Translations under genes and position numbers: made by a program | Shown here: piece after piece, positions 40,705 to 53,315 of the stretch | How the letters are laid out: each line of letters opens with the position of its first letter | Numbering within the stretch: the stretch's first letter is position 1 | Assembly (NCBI RefSeq): GCF_008831285.2 | Contig: NC_045149.1 | Span: forward strand, 4,887,500 to 4,951,499 | Direction of reading: 5' to 3' | From: Nymphaea colorata | Taxonomy: Eukaryota > Streptophyta > Magnoliopsida > Nymphaeales > Nymphaeaceae | Length of the DNA stretch: 64,000 bases | The notes under the pieces: model-generated | The model's database searches: none | Told to the model about the DNA's origin: nothing | What the model saw: the letters and a program-made list of their open reading frames with translations, nothing else

Positions 40705-41538
40705 GTTGAGCTCCAAACAATTGATGGGCTAGTGAAAGAAAGCACTCAGTGTGCTCCAAATGGTTATTATTTCATTCCAGTTTATGATAAGGTATCAGAA
40801 AAAGGTTCATTAGCTTTCTTATTTTTCTGGTTGCCTGGACGTTCTGTAAGTTTTTTGCTGGAAGTGTTATAGTAAATTAAACTGCAGTGCTGTTCCACTC
40901 CTAACAGATGTTTCTATCGGTTGTGTTCACTGTTTCTGTAAATGTCTCTTCTTCATTTAATGATTCCAAGAGTTTCCTGAATCAAGCTGCTGAATTTTGT
41001 CACAACATATTTTTCTGTCATGTAAAACTCAAGCCTCTGCAGTTTATAACTGTTTTCTGCATCAAAAACTTATTGGTAATGTACTTTTTAATGCTCACTT
41101 TTTGATAAATCATTAGCTTCTGGTTGCTATAGTATCTGTTGGTCCTTTGTGCAGCTTTCATGTTCATTTACGTGCAACTTTCATGTTCATTTAGGTTTTA
41201 GGACACTTAATATATAAAAAATACCCCTTTGATATGAAACATCTGATAATGAATATGGTTCGGGGACTTTAGAGTTTAGAGATTTACTCTTCATTATAGT
41301 AAATGGGCAAGAAGGCAGGTGAATTATTACAAAGTGAAAGGTTGTTTTGTATATTTTGTTAAGCAACATGGGGTATGGGAATTGCCCTGGAGTATCCGTG
41401 TTGGAATGGCTTTTTTTGACACAGATATGCCTGGGGCCGTGAGCGATTGGGTATGTTAGATGAGATTTGGTCAGATCCAATCCAAAACATTAAACTTAAG
41501 AAAGGGAAAAAGAATAACACCCTTACCATGTACAGTTT

Positions 41539-41615
<77 letters not shown>

Positions 41616-42554
41616 TACCAGCAAGAAGAATCTGATGGTAGCGAGTTAAGACACCAGAGGGCAAGGGGTGAGCCACCAATGAGGGCAGATAACTTGCAAG
41701 AGAGAGATTGCTTGAACCGATGGCCTCCTAGAGCTGGGTTTCCCCTCCTTCATAATGACTGATGAAGAGAACCTGTATATATATGCTGCTGTGTTTTAAC
41801 CCATATTGTCAATTGTCATAGATGCACCCACACTCATAACCATATCCATGTGACACAGATATTTTGGTGGTGAGGTGGGCTGAATTGGCTGTTTCTGCTG
41901 AAGATCAGCTTTTAGTGATTGTCTTAGACTTAGTTGTTCAGTTTCTCAAATTTTTGTACAAAAATGTAAAATGTTCTTATGAATCACTAACTTAGAACTC
42001 CAACTCCTTTTTGATATTGAAGAAAGACTTTTGTGTTTGGTTTGTTTCTAGAAAGAAAACAACCTTAAGGTACTTGGTCTATGTTCTTTTATCTATGTTT
42101 GGAACTTTATAATTCAGTCCTTATGGTTTTCTATTGCATAAGGTAATTAAGAATAGTAATTTATGGGCATTTATAATCTAGTATGGCCTTTTGGGGATAT
42201 TACCTGAATGTGCCAAGTATATTCCATGTATTTGTGCAATATTTAGCTATAAGACTCTCTAACATGTGCGGTATCAAGATGTCAGGTGCCTTCGTAGAGA
42301 CGTATACACACACACATGCTTACATTTTCGCATATAATGAGCTACCAATTCATCTAAGAGACAAAGGAATAAATGCTGTGGCAGCTTAAAGCCTTAGGCA
42401 GAAAGGATCTCTTCTCTTACTAACATTATGCATGTTCACTATGTTGCTGATGTCCTTTGTACTTACTAACATTGTGTATCTTGTGTTGTAACTTTAGGGT
42501 TTTTTTGTTGTCCAAATTAAGGGACTTCATGGATGGTCATGGGAGCCAGATCAT
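40705..42554 (+). pseudogene. NOMO-like (nodal modulator) gene fragment, two exons
   Basis: Exon 40705-40791 (29 codons) reads VELQTIDGLVKESTQCAPNG then YYFIPVYDK. Exon 42498-42554 (19 codons) reads GFFVVQIKGLHGWSWEPDH. Both have AG acceptors and GT donors and start in phase 0, so they join cleanly. This is the N-terminal carbohydrate-binding-like (Ig-like) part of plant NOMO homologs. These are ER membrane proteins with a signal peptide and a large luminal region, and they belong to a complex that supports multipass membrane protein insertion. The preceding exon with the signal peptide and the many following exons were not found, so I call it a fragment. No lesion is visible in the two exons themselves. 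Confidence 0.7.
41542..41615. repeat. (GA)n microsatellite in NOMO fragment intron
   Basis: About 74 bases of GA with one AAAG interruption. Confidence 0.95.
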
Positions 42555-45500
42555 GTAAGTTGCTGCTTTCTGGTCCCATGCTTGCCTTTAAAATTATGTT
42601 CTCTATTTACTTGTTGTCTTTTGTTAACTCCTTCAGACTTCAGTTACTTTCCTGAACCTTCTTACTTTTGGTATGTGACATGCGAACTTTAGCTGCCAAT
42701 ATTATCGTGTTTTAAATTAAGCTCATGACTACACGGAAGCTTGCATTCTTCTGCAACTGACAAAGCATTAGTTTTGGTCTGTTGGCAACTAGATCCCTGT
42801 TTCTTTTTCTAGTAAGTATGTCCCTGAACTTTCAGTGAAAACGTGTAAATATGGTAAAGGATTCTCTTGATGTGGATCCAACTTCCACGTAGACTATTTG
42901 GCAGTATATATATGCCAAGGGCTTGAGGTTGTAATTGCTGGTTAAAGTAGTCCTGTATAGACTGATTTGCTATAATTGGAAAGGTTTCGATTGTGGGTCT
43001 TCTGGAAAGTTTTTCTCATCCCCACACCCAAAAAAAAAAAAAACACACCCTTCCCACCCTTAGGACTAGCTTGACGCAACTGTAGGACCTGAAGACACTT
43101 TCAGCAAAAGCTTGTTATCTCATCTGAAGCCAATGGAATGTTAAAGATGTTACGGCAGGAACTGGGATATAGTGGAGCAGCACAATAAGGATTTGATAAC
43201 GAACTTCCCACATTACTCTCAATAACTGAGCATAAAAGATTGTAGTTAGCTGGCAGGAGAAAGAAGATGTGAGGTGTGGGATAGTGTGAAGATGAAGAAC
43301 ATTTATGAGGAGGATGAAGGAACCTCTGTGCTGTGTTGACAGTGCATACAGATTCAGCTCTGGGCAGATTAAGGACCTGAGATTGCTGATTTTGATAAAA
43401 CAGGAGTTGTACCGGAGCCTATGTTCCATTTATTACTAGAAAATATGGGAGTTGTTCGACAAGGCTGATGTCAACCAGTAATTTCTCAATCTATTCTACG
43501 TTTAAGTTGAAGGTTGTTAATCACTTCCATATGTAAGTGTATAAGATGATGGAAGCATCTTTTCTACCGTTGATTTTATAGATGGCTATGCCACACAGGT
43601 ACTTGTCAAAGGCCCAAGTACACACATATTGTGTACATATATCATATATAATGTGTGTAATATACGTGTATATGTCATATCTAACAATATATTATATGTA
43701 TACATATAATTTATATGTATACATATAATTTATATGTAATATTGCTTATAATATATTGCATATATTATACAACCTAGGATTATATATATATATAGCTTAT
43801 AACGTACGTTACATATATGCACCATAATAACAATATATAATATATGTTTATAATCTGCTATATATGTTGCATGAGTTCTTTTGAGAATTTTGGAAAGCTT
43901 AAATGAAATTATTAAGAACTCATGAGCTGCTTATATTTAAATGTTGGGTACTCTTAAGGAACTAACAACAAGATTAAGATATACTTGACTGGGACTTGAG
44001 TATAGATTAGCCTTAATTAATATAAGTTTAATTAAACTATTCCACAATTAAGAGTTACTAAATACCTTTCAGTTTGAAAGTAAATAGCTTCAAAATTGGG
44101 GACAAGATTGAAAAATAAAATAAAATAAGAGGGAGGTCGTTGCACGACCCCCATTTCAAGACCAAAAGAGAGGGATAGAAGAAAGAGAAAGAGACGAGGG
44201 GAGGGAGGAGACTGATTTTCAGGCGGTCAAATCAACAAGAATCAGGTATGGTGTCCCTAGCATCCCTTTTTGCTTTCGGAAATGGTTTTGATTCAGTTAA
44301 TGCATAATTTCACACCATATTTTGGAATCATGCTTATTTCATGTGCTGCACGCGTTGATAACTTTTGCTTGACGAAAAATGGTGCAGACTGGGATATTAT
44401 GCAAACCCCCAACTAGCCAGTTTGTGAAATAGCGCATTTGCAGCTAGTTTTTGAATTGCCCGAGCCATTTTACTAGTCGGCGGCGGCTGACCATGGCCAG
44501 TCCGGCTTGACCACAACTCTATCCGTGGCCACGTATTGCTGCTGGTGGTCCGCTTAGCTTGTTTTTGACTTCTTGAGGTGCACTGCTTACCTTGTCCTGT
44601 TTGGGGTTTATTGTTCGTATGTTCCCATGCGAATGATTATGTTGTCGATTTTTCCATCGCCTATGTAATTGCATGAATAGTTGAACGTGATTGCATGAAT
44701 AGTCAACTAGGCAACCTTTAGCAGACCTTATTATGTTTGGGGTGTTGTGCCATTTGACCATAGAAGTGTACCGCCAAGAAATGTAAGATTGATCCTCCCT
44801 AGAGGGGAATGAATCAAAATTATATCTGTTGCATGGCTTGTTCTTATACTTGTTACATACTATTTATAGTTGCATGTTATAATGTGGGATGTGCTGCGTA
44901 TATGACAGGTGGAGGTTGGAGTCATGACTGACGCCAATGTGATGTAACAGACCTAGTGAATTGCATATGGGCAGATAGATAGGCTTAGCCTTTGGATATG
45001 TGTTCTCTTGATCTCTTGATTCACTGTTATGTTTTGTTGGTTCATGATTATTGTTATGTTTTGTTGGTTCATGATTATTAGTCTGATGTTAAAGAACCTG
45101 ACTTGGGCTCCACAGGTCCTGCTCCTTATCATGTTCATCTAGATGCATTAAGAAGTAAATTATTTAATTGTTCATGCGACATTATCGTGAAATGAAGAAA
45201 ACATGCATCAATCTTTTCACTCCATAGCCGCTTTGCCACTCAGTTTTTTAGTTATTCGTAACGACATATATATATATATATATATCATATTTATATGATT
45301 TGTGAATTTATATGGTCAGGGTGTGGCCATAGAAGTCACACGCTACTCACACACATCGCAATGCATTGCATTAGAGCTAAAGCCGCCCAATAATTTTTAT
45401 CGGGTGGCGTGGAAGTAGGCCTGAACTAGAAGCTAAAACTCAGTAAAACTTGGCTGGAGCTCAAGCCGAGTCTTAACCATGTACGAGTTCATGACTCGAC

Positions 45501-45639
45501 TGGTTTATGTAAGTGGAATGGAGTTGTTCACTGAATCGGTTAGTTAAAGCGTGACTCGGTTCAAAAGATAACTGGTTCGAGTTGTTGCAAGAAACGATTC
45601 GCACAACTCCTTTTTTAAATATTAAACCACTTTTCCAAC
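42555..45639. other. No gene supported; intron-like and intergenic DNA
   Basis: The NOMO-like frame does not continue. An AT-rich cryptic repeat (acatatataatttatatgta variants) lies at 43620-43860. A purine-rich stretch at 44150-44240 followed by a GT could be a leader, but no exon follows that I can support. Confidence 0.45.
45026..45079 (+). repeat. 27-bp exact tandem duplication
   Basis: gttatgttttgttggttcat and the following seven bases are repeated head to tail at 45026-45052 and 45053-45079 without difference. Confidence 0.95.
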
Positions 45640-45886
45640 TGTGACACGAACGATCGGGCAGCGGCGGAATTCTTTCTTTCACTCCTCCACTCATCCGTGG
45701 TGGTCGTCAAGTCGTCGCCTTGCCTTGCCTCTTCTTCGACGTTCGTCGATTTCTTCACTCCCGACTTCTGCTCTCCCTGGTCGGCTGTCGCGTCCTCCAA
45801 CTCTCCGACGGTTAATCTCCCGTCTGGCATCCATACCTCGGAAGCTCCTGTGACTACAGTGTCCCGTCAGTCGTCATTCGTCAGGT
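45640..45886 (+). other. Probable 5' leader exon of the locus interrupted by the hAT element
   Basis: GC- and CT-rich sequence ends at a possible donor (cgtcag|gttact) followed by a CT tract. It resembles a plant first exon on the + strand. The next intron would hold the hAT insertion and end at the acceptor before 50248. No transcript evidence. Confidence 0.35.
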
Positions 45887-46644
45887 TACTCAGGTCTCTC
45901 TCTCTCTCCCTCTCTCTCTCTTTTTCTCTGCTGTGGGTAGGTGGTAGCTGAACAGCGAATCGCTTCTCGGCGTCTCGAGCTCCCTCTTCTGTTCCACCAG
46001 CAGCCATCGCCCATCGGCCCATTGCTGTTTACGATGGCTGCCGATGGGAAAAATAAAGAAGGTCGGGGGGGTTGGACTTTATGAGGTTTCTCTTTGTGCT
46101 GTTTACCAACATTAGGGCTCCTTACTATGTATGTTTCCCCTTCTCTTCCTCCCGGTAACTTCTATGCTCATTGCAGTCGCAAAATAGAAGTTTTGTTGGA
46201 GGCAATGTTGTAAAACGCGTATCGTAAGCCGTATCGGTCGGGCTTTAAGATACGCCGTATCGTAACGTATCGTAACCGTATCGTAAATTTTTTAAAAAAA
46301 TTATTAATAAATCAGAAAAAATTTAAAAAAAATCGGAAAATTCATAAAAAAATCAGAAAAAATTAAAAATAATAAATTGTTCATAGAAAACATGTTTGAG
46401 ATAATGATAGACTTATTATTGCTATAAACTATTAAACTTACGCGTTCATCATTCATAAACATCAAAATTCATAACAATAATACAATATCATTCAACAAAG
46501 CATAAGGCCATAAGCCATAAAGTGATAAAGTCATAAATGATAAAACATTCAATCAAGTGTTCAACAACCATAGATTCATAACTCTTAAGTTTTTGATACA
46601 TATAAAATGAAAGCACTCTTGACTTGACTCTCATTCATGATTCA

Positions 46645-49135
46645 TCATTCATAATCTTCATCATCTTCATCTTCATCTTCTTCTTCTTCTTCATCGTCAA
46701 GAATTGGAAGATCTTCACCAACATATTCAGCACCAGCACCAGCAGTAGCAGATTCTCCTTCATCAACAAAGCCTTCTGTTGCTTCAACTTCAAGGTTGAA
46801 GCATTCAAGATCTTCATCATCAAATATTGTAGCTGGTTCTTCTTCAATCCATGGCTCTAGATCGTCAAAATTTTCCAAGCTGATAGGATCGAATTGAGAT
46901 GTGTGCTTCCTTGCTAATGATTTTTCTAATTCTCTACATTAAATAAGAGAAAATTTGTTAGTATATAATTTCATATAAATATATTGTACAAAAAATGTAA
47001 ACATTAATTAAGCTATATGCCTATATTACCTTTGTTTCAACCTCATATTATATCGAACAAAGACAAGGTCATTCAACCTTTTATGTTCGAGCCTATTCCT
47101 TTTTTTGCTATGGATATGTTGGGACACACTCCAGTTCCTTTCGCATCCACTAGCACTGCATGTTTGGCTGAGGACTTTGACTGCAAAACGTGCTAGGTTT
47201 GGACAATCAAACCCATACCTATTCCACCACAAATCTAAACAAAAATATAACAAATCAATGTGAAAGTTTTAAAAGAACCAAATGTAACAAATGCAAAGTA
47301 AATTAAAAATTTCTATGTATTTACCTGGACGCATCGTTGTCCTGGCTCGAACGGCGGCAGGTAGTCCCATGTTCCGAAAACAACTATCATATAGATCCAA
47401 CTCATTGTGCACAGCATCTTGTTCTGTAGAATCTTCCACTAACACATTAATACAATCTAACAAACCATGCATGACTTCTCTGTCCTTCTTAAATGTAGGA
47501 GAAAATCTAATTGCAGGATTTAGATAATAAGCTGCTGCATGAAGAGGTTGATGAAGCTGTCCAGTCCACCTTTTATCTATAATCTTCCATATGGGCATAT
47601 ATAACTTTTTCTTTTCCTTTAAGTTGTCTCGAATTGCCTCTTTTGCTTTGTCCATAGCCTCATATAAGTACCCTATAGAAGGTCTGTCCTCACTGTCAGC
47701 CAACCTGAGAACCTTAACTAATGGAACACAAACCTTCAATAGCTTCACACATGATTCTCAAAATACGTTATTGAATATAATATCTACAACTAAAGAAGCA
47801 TTTCTTTTATGAGCATGTGGATATGCAGCCCATTCTTCACTAGCAAACATCTGTCTCAAAGGAGTTCTTTGTTTCACCACACTCTGCACAGTCAATACAT
47901 TTGTGGCAAATCTAGTTTGTGCAGGTCGTATTAATTCAACTCCTTTTGTAAATTTTCTCATCAAACTCAATACATATGCATGATTATAGATAAATTTTGT
48001 TACCTCTTGACATTGGTCAATGGCTGATTTCATATCATGCATCTCATTAAGATCTTGAAGCATTAGATTAACACAATGAGTGGCACATGGACTCCAATAA
48101 AATGTTCTATACTTTTGAAATAACAAATCTCCTGCAGCTCTATAATTTGCAGTATTATCTGTAATAAACTGTACAATGTTTGCAGGTCCAACTTCTTGTA
48201 CGACATTATCAAAAACATTGAATAAAATCTCAGCAATCTTAGGAACATCAGACAAGTCAAGAGATTTCAATAACATTGTACCTTTAGGGCAATAAACAAG
48301 AAAATTTACAAGTGTTCTTGACCTTGTATCAGTCCAACCATCTGACATAATGGAGCAACCTGTTTCCTTCCAACATAATTTCAACTCATCGCAATGCTCA
48401 GACACTTCTTTGACTGTATCCTGAAGAATTTTGCCCCTCAACTGATGATATGATGGCATTTTGAATCCGGGGCCTATAGAAGCAATTGCATCTGTCATGG
48501 CTTGGAATTGAAAAGAATTAGCTGCATTGAATGGAATACATGCATCATAAAACCATTTCCCTACCTGCTTTTGTGCATGATATAGCATATCTTTAGATGT
48601 CATAGCAGCACGAATCTGCGGCTGAGCCAACACTAGACCTACCAGTAGGAACTCTACCACTAGGTGGTCGCATACCATGCCTGGCCCTAACATCTGTTGT
48701 GCCTCTCCTCTTCCTTCCCGTTATGCCAGATCCACCTCCTTCATACATAATCCATTTTCCTCTACGATCTCTACCTCTTGAGGTCTCCAAATCTGTTCTT
48801 AGACTGCTATCGTCTTCATCATCACATTCATAAGCTTCTTCCTCTTCTTCTTCATCTTCCAAAGGCACATTATAGCCTACATCTGCATCTTCAATTTCTT
48901 TTTGTATTCTCTTTTGACGTAAAGCATGAAGCATATCTAAACATTGTTGACGCACAAATGGAGGCAAAGGTTTGTTTGGTCCTCCAACACAAGGAGACGC
49001 ATCTTTGGAGGTCCCTGCCAAATGGTGTTTCATTCTAATAATCCCTCCTGAAAGTGTATTCCCACAGAAGCCACATTTGAGTTTCAAACGGTTATTCTCC
49101 TTCACCCTTTCGCACCATTGCCATGTAGGATCCAT
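46645..49135 (-). pseudogene. hAT transposase (BED finger, DUF659, hATC dimerisation), inactivated
   Basis: Exons are 49135-47325, 47234-47030 and 46933-46645, with in-phase GT-AG joins. The N-terminus has a BED zinc finger (CGFC...MKHHLAGT, about residues 22-40) followed by an acidic stretch. Next is DUF659: GCSIMSDGWTDTRSRTLVNF and FITDNTANYRAAG, which carry Asp residues of the catalytic region, and CATHCVNL. Exon 2 is the hATC dimerisation domain (SASGCERNWSVSQHIHSKKR). The last exon is an acidic tail. Two lesions are visible: a frame change between about 48612 and 48690, and a TGA at 47758-47760 where the family has a Trp (FNNVF-stop-ESCVKLL). As read, no full protein can be made. Confidence 0.88.
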
Positions 49136-49497
49136 ATCTTCAAAAAAAAAAAACGAAATCCTATGGTAAACTTAATGAAAAACACTCAAAGTCTTCAAAT
49201 CTACGATTATACGGTAAAAAATTAAGAATACATGGTAAGAACATGAGATTTCATACCTTACAAAGAAGAAATGTCTGAAATGAAGAAAACCCATTTCCTT
49301 CCCACGAAAATCAAGCACCCACGCACAAATCGACCACTTAATCTTCGATTTGACGATGAAAATCAAGTTTTTCACGGTGAAAATGAACGATCGCCCTCCC
49401 TCACGACACTATCCAAGCGTTAGAAATGAAGAACGGAAGGAAAATTTGAAAAAGAAGCCGAATAAGTAGGTCTCGGCCCCTTTTTGCGTTTTTAGGC

Positions 49498-49723
49498 CGT
49501 ATCGTACGATACGGGGTGTATCGCCCCGTATCGTACGATACGGGCCCTGTATCGTACGATACGTGCGATACAGGGTCGATACACCCCCTTTTTACGATAC
49601 GGGGGGTGTATCGTATCGTTTTCTTCAAACGATACGATACGTATCGTTTTCTTCAAACGATACGATACGTATCGTACGATACGGGGTCGTATCGTACGAT
49701 ACGGGGTCGTATCGTACGATACG
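49498..49723. repeat. Subterminal array of 16-bp palindrome in the hAT element
   Basis: CGTATCGTACGATACG occurs at 49498, 49527, 49668, 49688 and 49708 (the last three at exact 20-bp spacing), with a one-base variant at 49548. Half-sites (cgatacgatacgtatcg) fill the rest. The other end (46210-46288) has only half-sites. Subterminal repeats in hAT elements are known transposase binding sites. Confidence 0.9.
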
Positions 49724-49741
49724 TACAACATTGGTTGGAGG

Positions 49742-50150
49742 ATTTCATGTATTCAGTTTTGTGTGTTCTCATACGTACCATCGACTGCATTTTATTGTCT
49801 TCGATTCACTGTTGTTTCCTTGTGCGAATTCTGTTGTTGGGTGTGATGCTTTGGTGATGTTTAGGCCTTTCTGATTATTCTTGCTTTTGCTGATTCTGTT
49901 GTTGGGATTGGGTTCATGACGGATGCCTGTTCTTGGGCCTGGTTTGGTTATGTTGGTCTTCAATTTTAACCTTAGTTTTGTGTATTTTGATTTTGCTGGT
50001 AGCCTGGTCTAGTTTTCATGATAACTGCTACTACTTTTATTGGTGTCATGTGTAGGGTTTGTTCTCTCCTTGATGGTGATCCTCCTCGCTTTTTATGCTC
50101 TCTCTCTCCCATTCTCTCTCTCTCTCTCTCTCTCTCTTTAAGGATTTCAA
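49742..50150. other. Intron-like DNA right of the hAT element
   Basis: T-rich sequence with a CT tract at 50100-50138. No exon recognised. Confidence 0.4.
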
Positions 50151-50518
50151 CTATGATTGACTATCTTGTGTTCCTTTGATTTAATGAGTTTGGTGATATC
50201 CTTGGTTTATTGTTTGAATGATTTTTTTTCCAAATTGCAGGATATTGTCTGATATGCAGACACTTACTGCAGATTGGATGTCAAGCACAGCCAACCCAGA
50301 AGCTGCGTTGGCACCGGTGTAAGGTACTCTCATGATGAACAAGATTGACTAGTTTGTGTTCCTTTGATTCAGTGAGTTGGGCTTTATCATAGGTTTCCTT
50401 TTTTGAATTTAAGTTTCGAGATTGCAGGATATTGTCTGCTATGGGGAAACTTTTCAGCAGATTGGATGTTAAACATAGGTAACCTACAAACTGAGTTGCC
50501 ACCAGTGCAGCATCCAGG
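50151..50518 (+). repeat. Tandem duplication of an intron end plus exon
   Basis: Two units of about 187 bp each contain gtgttcctttgatt, a T-rich stretch, ttgcag and then gatattgtctg..atg...cagattggatgt. The presumed exons are about 50248-50330 (donor gtactc) and 50438-50518 (donor gtgagt). Both have acceptor-like and donor-like ends but no shared long frame, so they are probably non-coding leader exons. Confidence 0.7.
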
Positions 50519-51573
50519 TGAGTATTGCAATAGGAACAACTTTCACTGTTAGAGCAGTTGCTCTAACAGCAGCTCATGTTTGCTTTCATTTCTTATGCTG
50601 TTATGTTTCTCATGGTTATTTATTTCTAGCTGCCTGCTGTTAAAAAATAACTATGTTGTATTTGCTAGTAGTATAACCTTATTCTTGGTTTTTGGCACTT
50701 AAAGTTCAAATTTTGCTGTCTTATGGTTTTGCTGCTCAGCATGATATTCAGTGCAAGTTGAATCATGTTCATTCTGTTAAAAATTGAGTATATCTGGGAA
50801 CAATGTCACAATGTCTTATATCATTAGTATATGGGGATCAATTAGTTAGTTTTTCTGGTCAAGGAATAGATACCTGTATGCAAGTTCCTAAGGAAGGTGG
50901 TATAGGCATTGGGTCCCCCTTTTCAAGTTATTACTAATATTAATTTTCTCTGCATGCATGTCTTTTATGTGCAGATGTGCATGAGCATGTGTGAATGCAT
51001 ACGTGCATGGTCCCTATTCGAGACACTGTGTGAAGCGTTCAACATATTGAGTTTTGGAAATAAATACATCTACATGTTAGACATTGTATTAGTATATATG
51101 AGTGTACTAATGATTATACTGAGAGGTATATCTGTAGCTTTAGTTGTTTAATGGTAACTAAAGTCTAAAAAGGGTAAAAAGCCTTTAGTATCTTTCAGGT
51201 CAATAGGTAACCTAGGGACCTAGACTTTGGTAGCTAAACAACTTTTCTCTTTCTGAGATTAAGAAGGTGCTTGCATCACTACAATCATTTTCATTCTTTA
51301 GGTATACATCCTTTGGAAACTCTGAACTTATTCTTTTATGATGTTGAGGAACTGCTTGCATCAATAAAATCGTCATATGCTAGTTGAACTTTTGATACTA
51401 CTTTTGTCTGTGACCTTCATGCTTAATCACTCTATGGTTTCAAACCTGATTTTAGAGTGGTGCTTTTTGTTAACAAGTGGTTGTGTGATTTGTACAGTTA
51501 GCAAGGTGGGGTTTGCGCCTGCACCTATGTTTTTTCTTTTTCATTTACATTATCATATCATCTTATGTGGCAG

Positions 51574-52325
51574 ATATGTATACACAAAACTCTTGGCAAT
51601 CTTTGGAAAAGCAAGGCGACATGTAGAGGCTTTGAACATTTTTAAAGCAATGCAGGTACTGTGTTCTTTCTATTACTTTCGGGTCATGACTGTTTCTTTA
51701 TCGTGATATACTAATGGAGTGTTTTTAGTTTTCATAAATCTTACAGGAAGACTACCATATATATCCTGATATGGCTGCATACCACAGCATTTCTGTGACT
51801 CTCGGGCAAGCTGGTCTGATAATAGAGTTACTGCATGTAATTGATTGCATGAGGAAACGACCCTCAAAATTATTACAAAAAATGCACTGGAATCATTGTT
51901 TGGAACCTGATGTGGTGGTCTACAACTCAGTAAGTATTAGTGATGTTTATTGTCTGGGTAGGCCGTAAACTCATAATCCAAGAATGAGGTAGGTGCAACA
52001 CCAGCAAACCTGATGAGTACTTAAGGCCTAAGGGCATCACTATTTACATGGTGTTGGGTCCTGGGTTAGTTTTGGCATTTGTAGTGCCTTTTTAAGCTGG
52101 CATCTGCCTGGACTTACTGGACAGTGGCTGAAAGACCAACCAAATTCATCTTAGGTTCGAGCAGCTGAGTGGATAGGCATTTAACCTATTGTTTTCATTT
52201 TTTATTTCTAGGTGTTAAATGCTTGTGCCACTCATAAGCAGTGGAAAGGAGCACTGTGGGTGTTTGAAAAGCTCAAGCATAATGGCCTAAAACCTTCTTC
52301 AGCAACTTATGGCCTTGCAATGGAG
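51574..52325 (+). pseudogene. DG1/EMB1408-like pentatricopeptide repeat gene fragment, three exons
   Basis: Exons are 51574-51655, 51747-51929 and 52212-52325. They join in frame with clean GT-AG sites. They encode about 126 residues, including YTKLLAIFGKARRHVEALNI, YPDMAAYHSISVTLGQAGL, LEPDVVVYNS and VLNACATHKQWKGALWVFEK. These are PPR motifs, and their order and the loop CMRKRPSK resemble DG1 (At5g67570), a plastid PPR protein needed for early chloroplast gene expression. The family protein is much longer. The N-terminal transit peptide region and the following PPR motifs are absent up to at least 58 kb, so this is a fragment. There is no internal stop in the three exons. Confidence 0.72.
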
Positions 52326-53315
52326 GTAATATTCTCATAGCTTGTTTCTGAACAGTAAGTTTGTATGGTTGGACCATTGGACCTTCTTTTGAATTTTGAA
52401 AACAAGGGAAGCACAAGGTGGTTGGGGATGGAATGATAATCTGTTCGAGCCATATTGCCAGAAGAGAGTTTGAAGCAATGAGGATGCTATAATGTATTAG
52501 GATTTCTATAATCCATTAAACAGTCTTCTTCTTCACCACCAATGTGATAGTTAGGAACCATAAACATACAACTTAAGGCTTAAACAGGAAGAAGGTTGGC
52601 AAAGACAGTTCTTAATTTATAAAATCTGAGGCAAAATTCTGTGTTGTAATGCCTTTATTTATTTTTTTTGTTATTCTTTTCTTTTTTGGAGTCAAGATGA
52701 ACCGTGTGAACTATAGTTCATATATGGCAGCGTGGAGGCTGAAGGTGTAGGATGAATTTCGTCAAATTTGAGTATGAAGTTTTTCTCACCCTTCCAATTT
52801 AAATGCAAAGAAAATGTCCACTACTATTCTCAAATTCCAGATCAAGCTCAAAGTGGAGGCTTGAATATGACCACTATGTTTCGTTAAACCTTGGAATGGG
52901 ATGTCATGGAAGACTGTAACTGGTGGCAGCCTTTTTCATCTCTCAAAAGTATTGCTACAGTTATAATTAAATCACGAGAAACTACTAATTGCAGCTGGGG
53001 GAAATGATCTGGAAACTAATAGCCTTACAAATTTGAGATTCAGACTGGTTGGGCCTAAATATCAAGATTGTCTACAATATGCCAACATGATGACTTCAAC
53101 AAAAATACATTACATAGAATATCCATAGTGTTCAGTAAAAACCACAGTTAATGCAACAAACCTCAAAACCATTCTTTTTTTTAATGAAGGGGGTTTGTAC
53201 TTGAATATTATTCATATAGTAATTGCAATATTTAGCAACTAATTCTTATGTTTCTGCTAATATCATTGAATTTTCTGTCGTCAATGTCATTAGTTACTGA
53301 TTTCTACTTCAGCCA
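52326..53315. other. No gene supported
   Basis: The expected next PPR exon is not found. The DNA is AT-rich and broken in all frames. Confidence 0.45.

Larger units (their letters stand above)
46203..49733 (-). mobile_element. hAT DNA transposon, 3531 bp, with 8-bp target duplication
   Basis: The element starts CAATGTTGTA and ends TACAACATTG, a perfect 10-bp terminal inverted repeat. GTTGGAGG flanks both sides (46195-46202 and 49734-49741). Both ends carry subterminal cgtatcgta words. It encodes a minus-strand BED/DUF659/hATC transposase, described separately. The exact target duplication implies a fairly recent insertion. It sits between a leader-like exon and the duplicated exon near 50.2 kb, so the target was probably a 5' intron. 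Confidence 0.95.

Noticed and set aside
49516-49874. Repetitive Tyr/Asp/Arg-Thr open frames on both strands
   Set aside because: They are translations of the cgtatcgtacgatacg array at the hAT end, not a gene.
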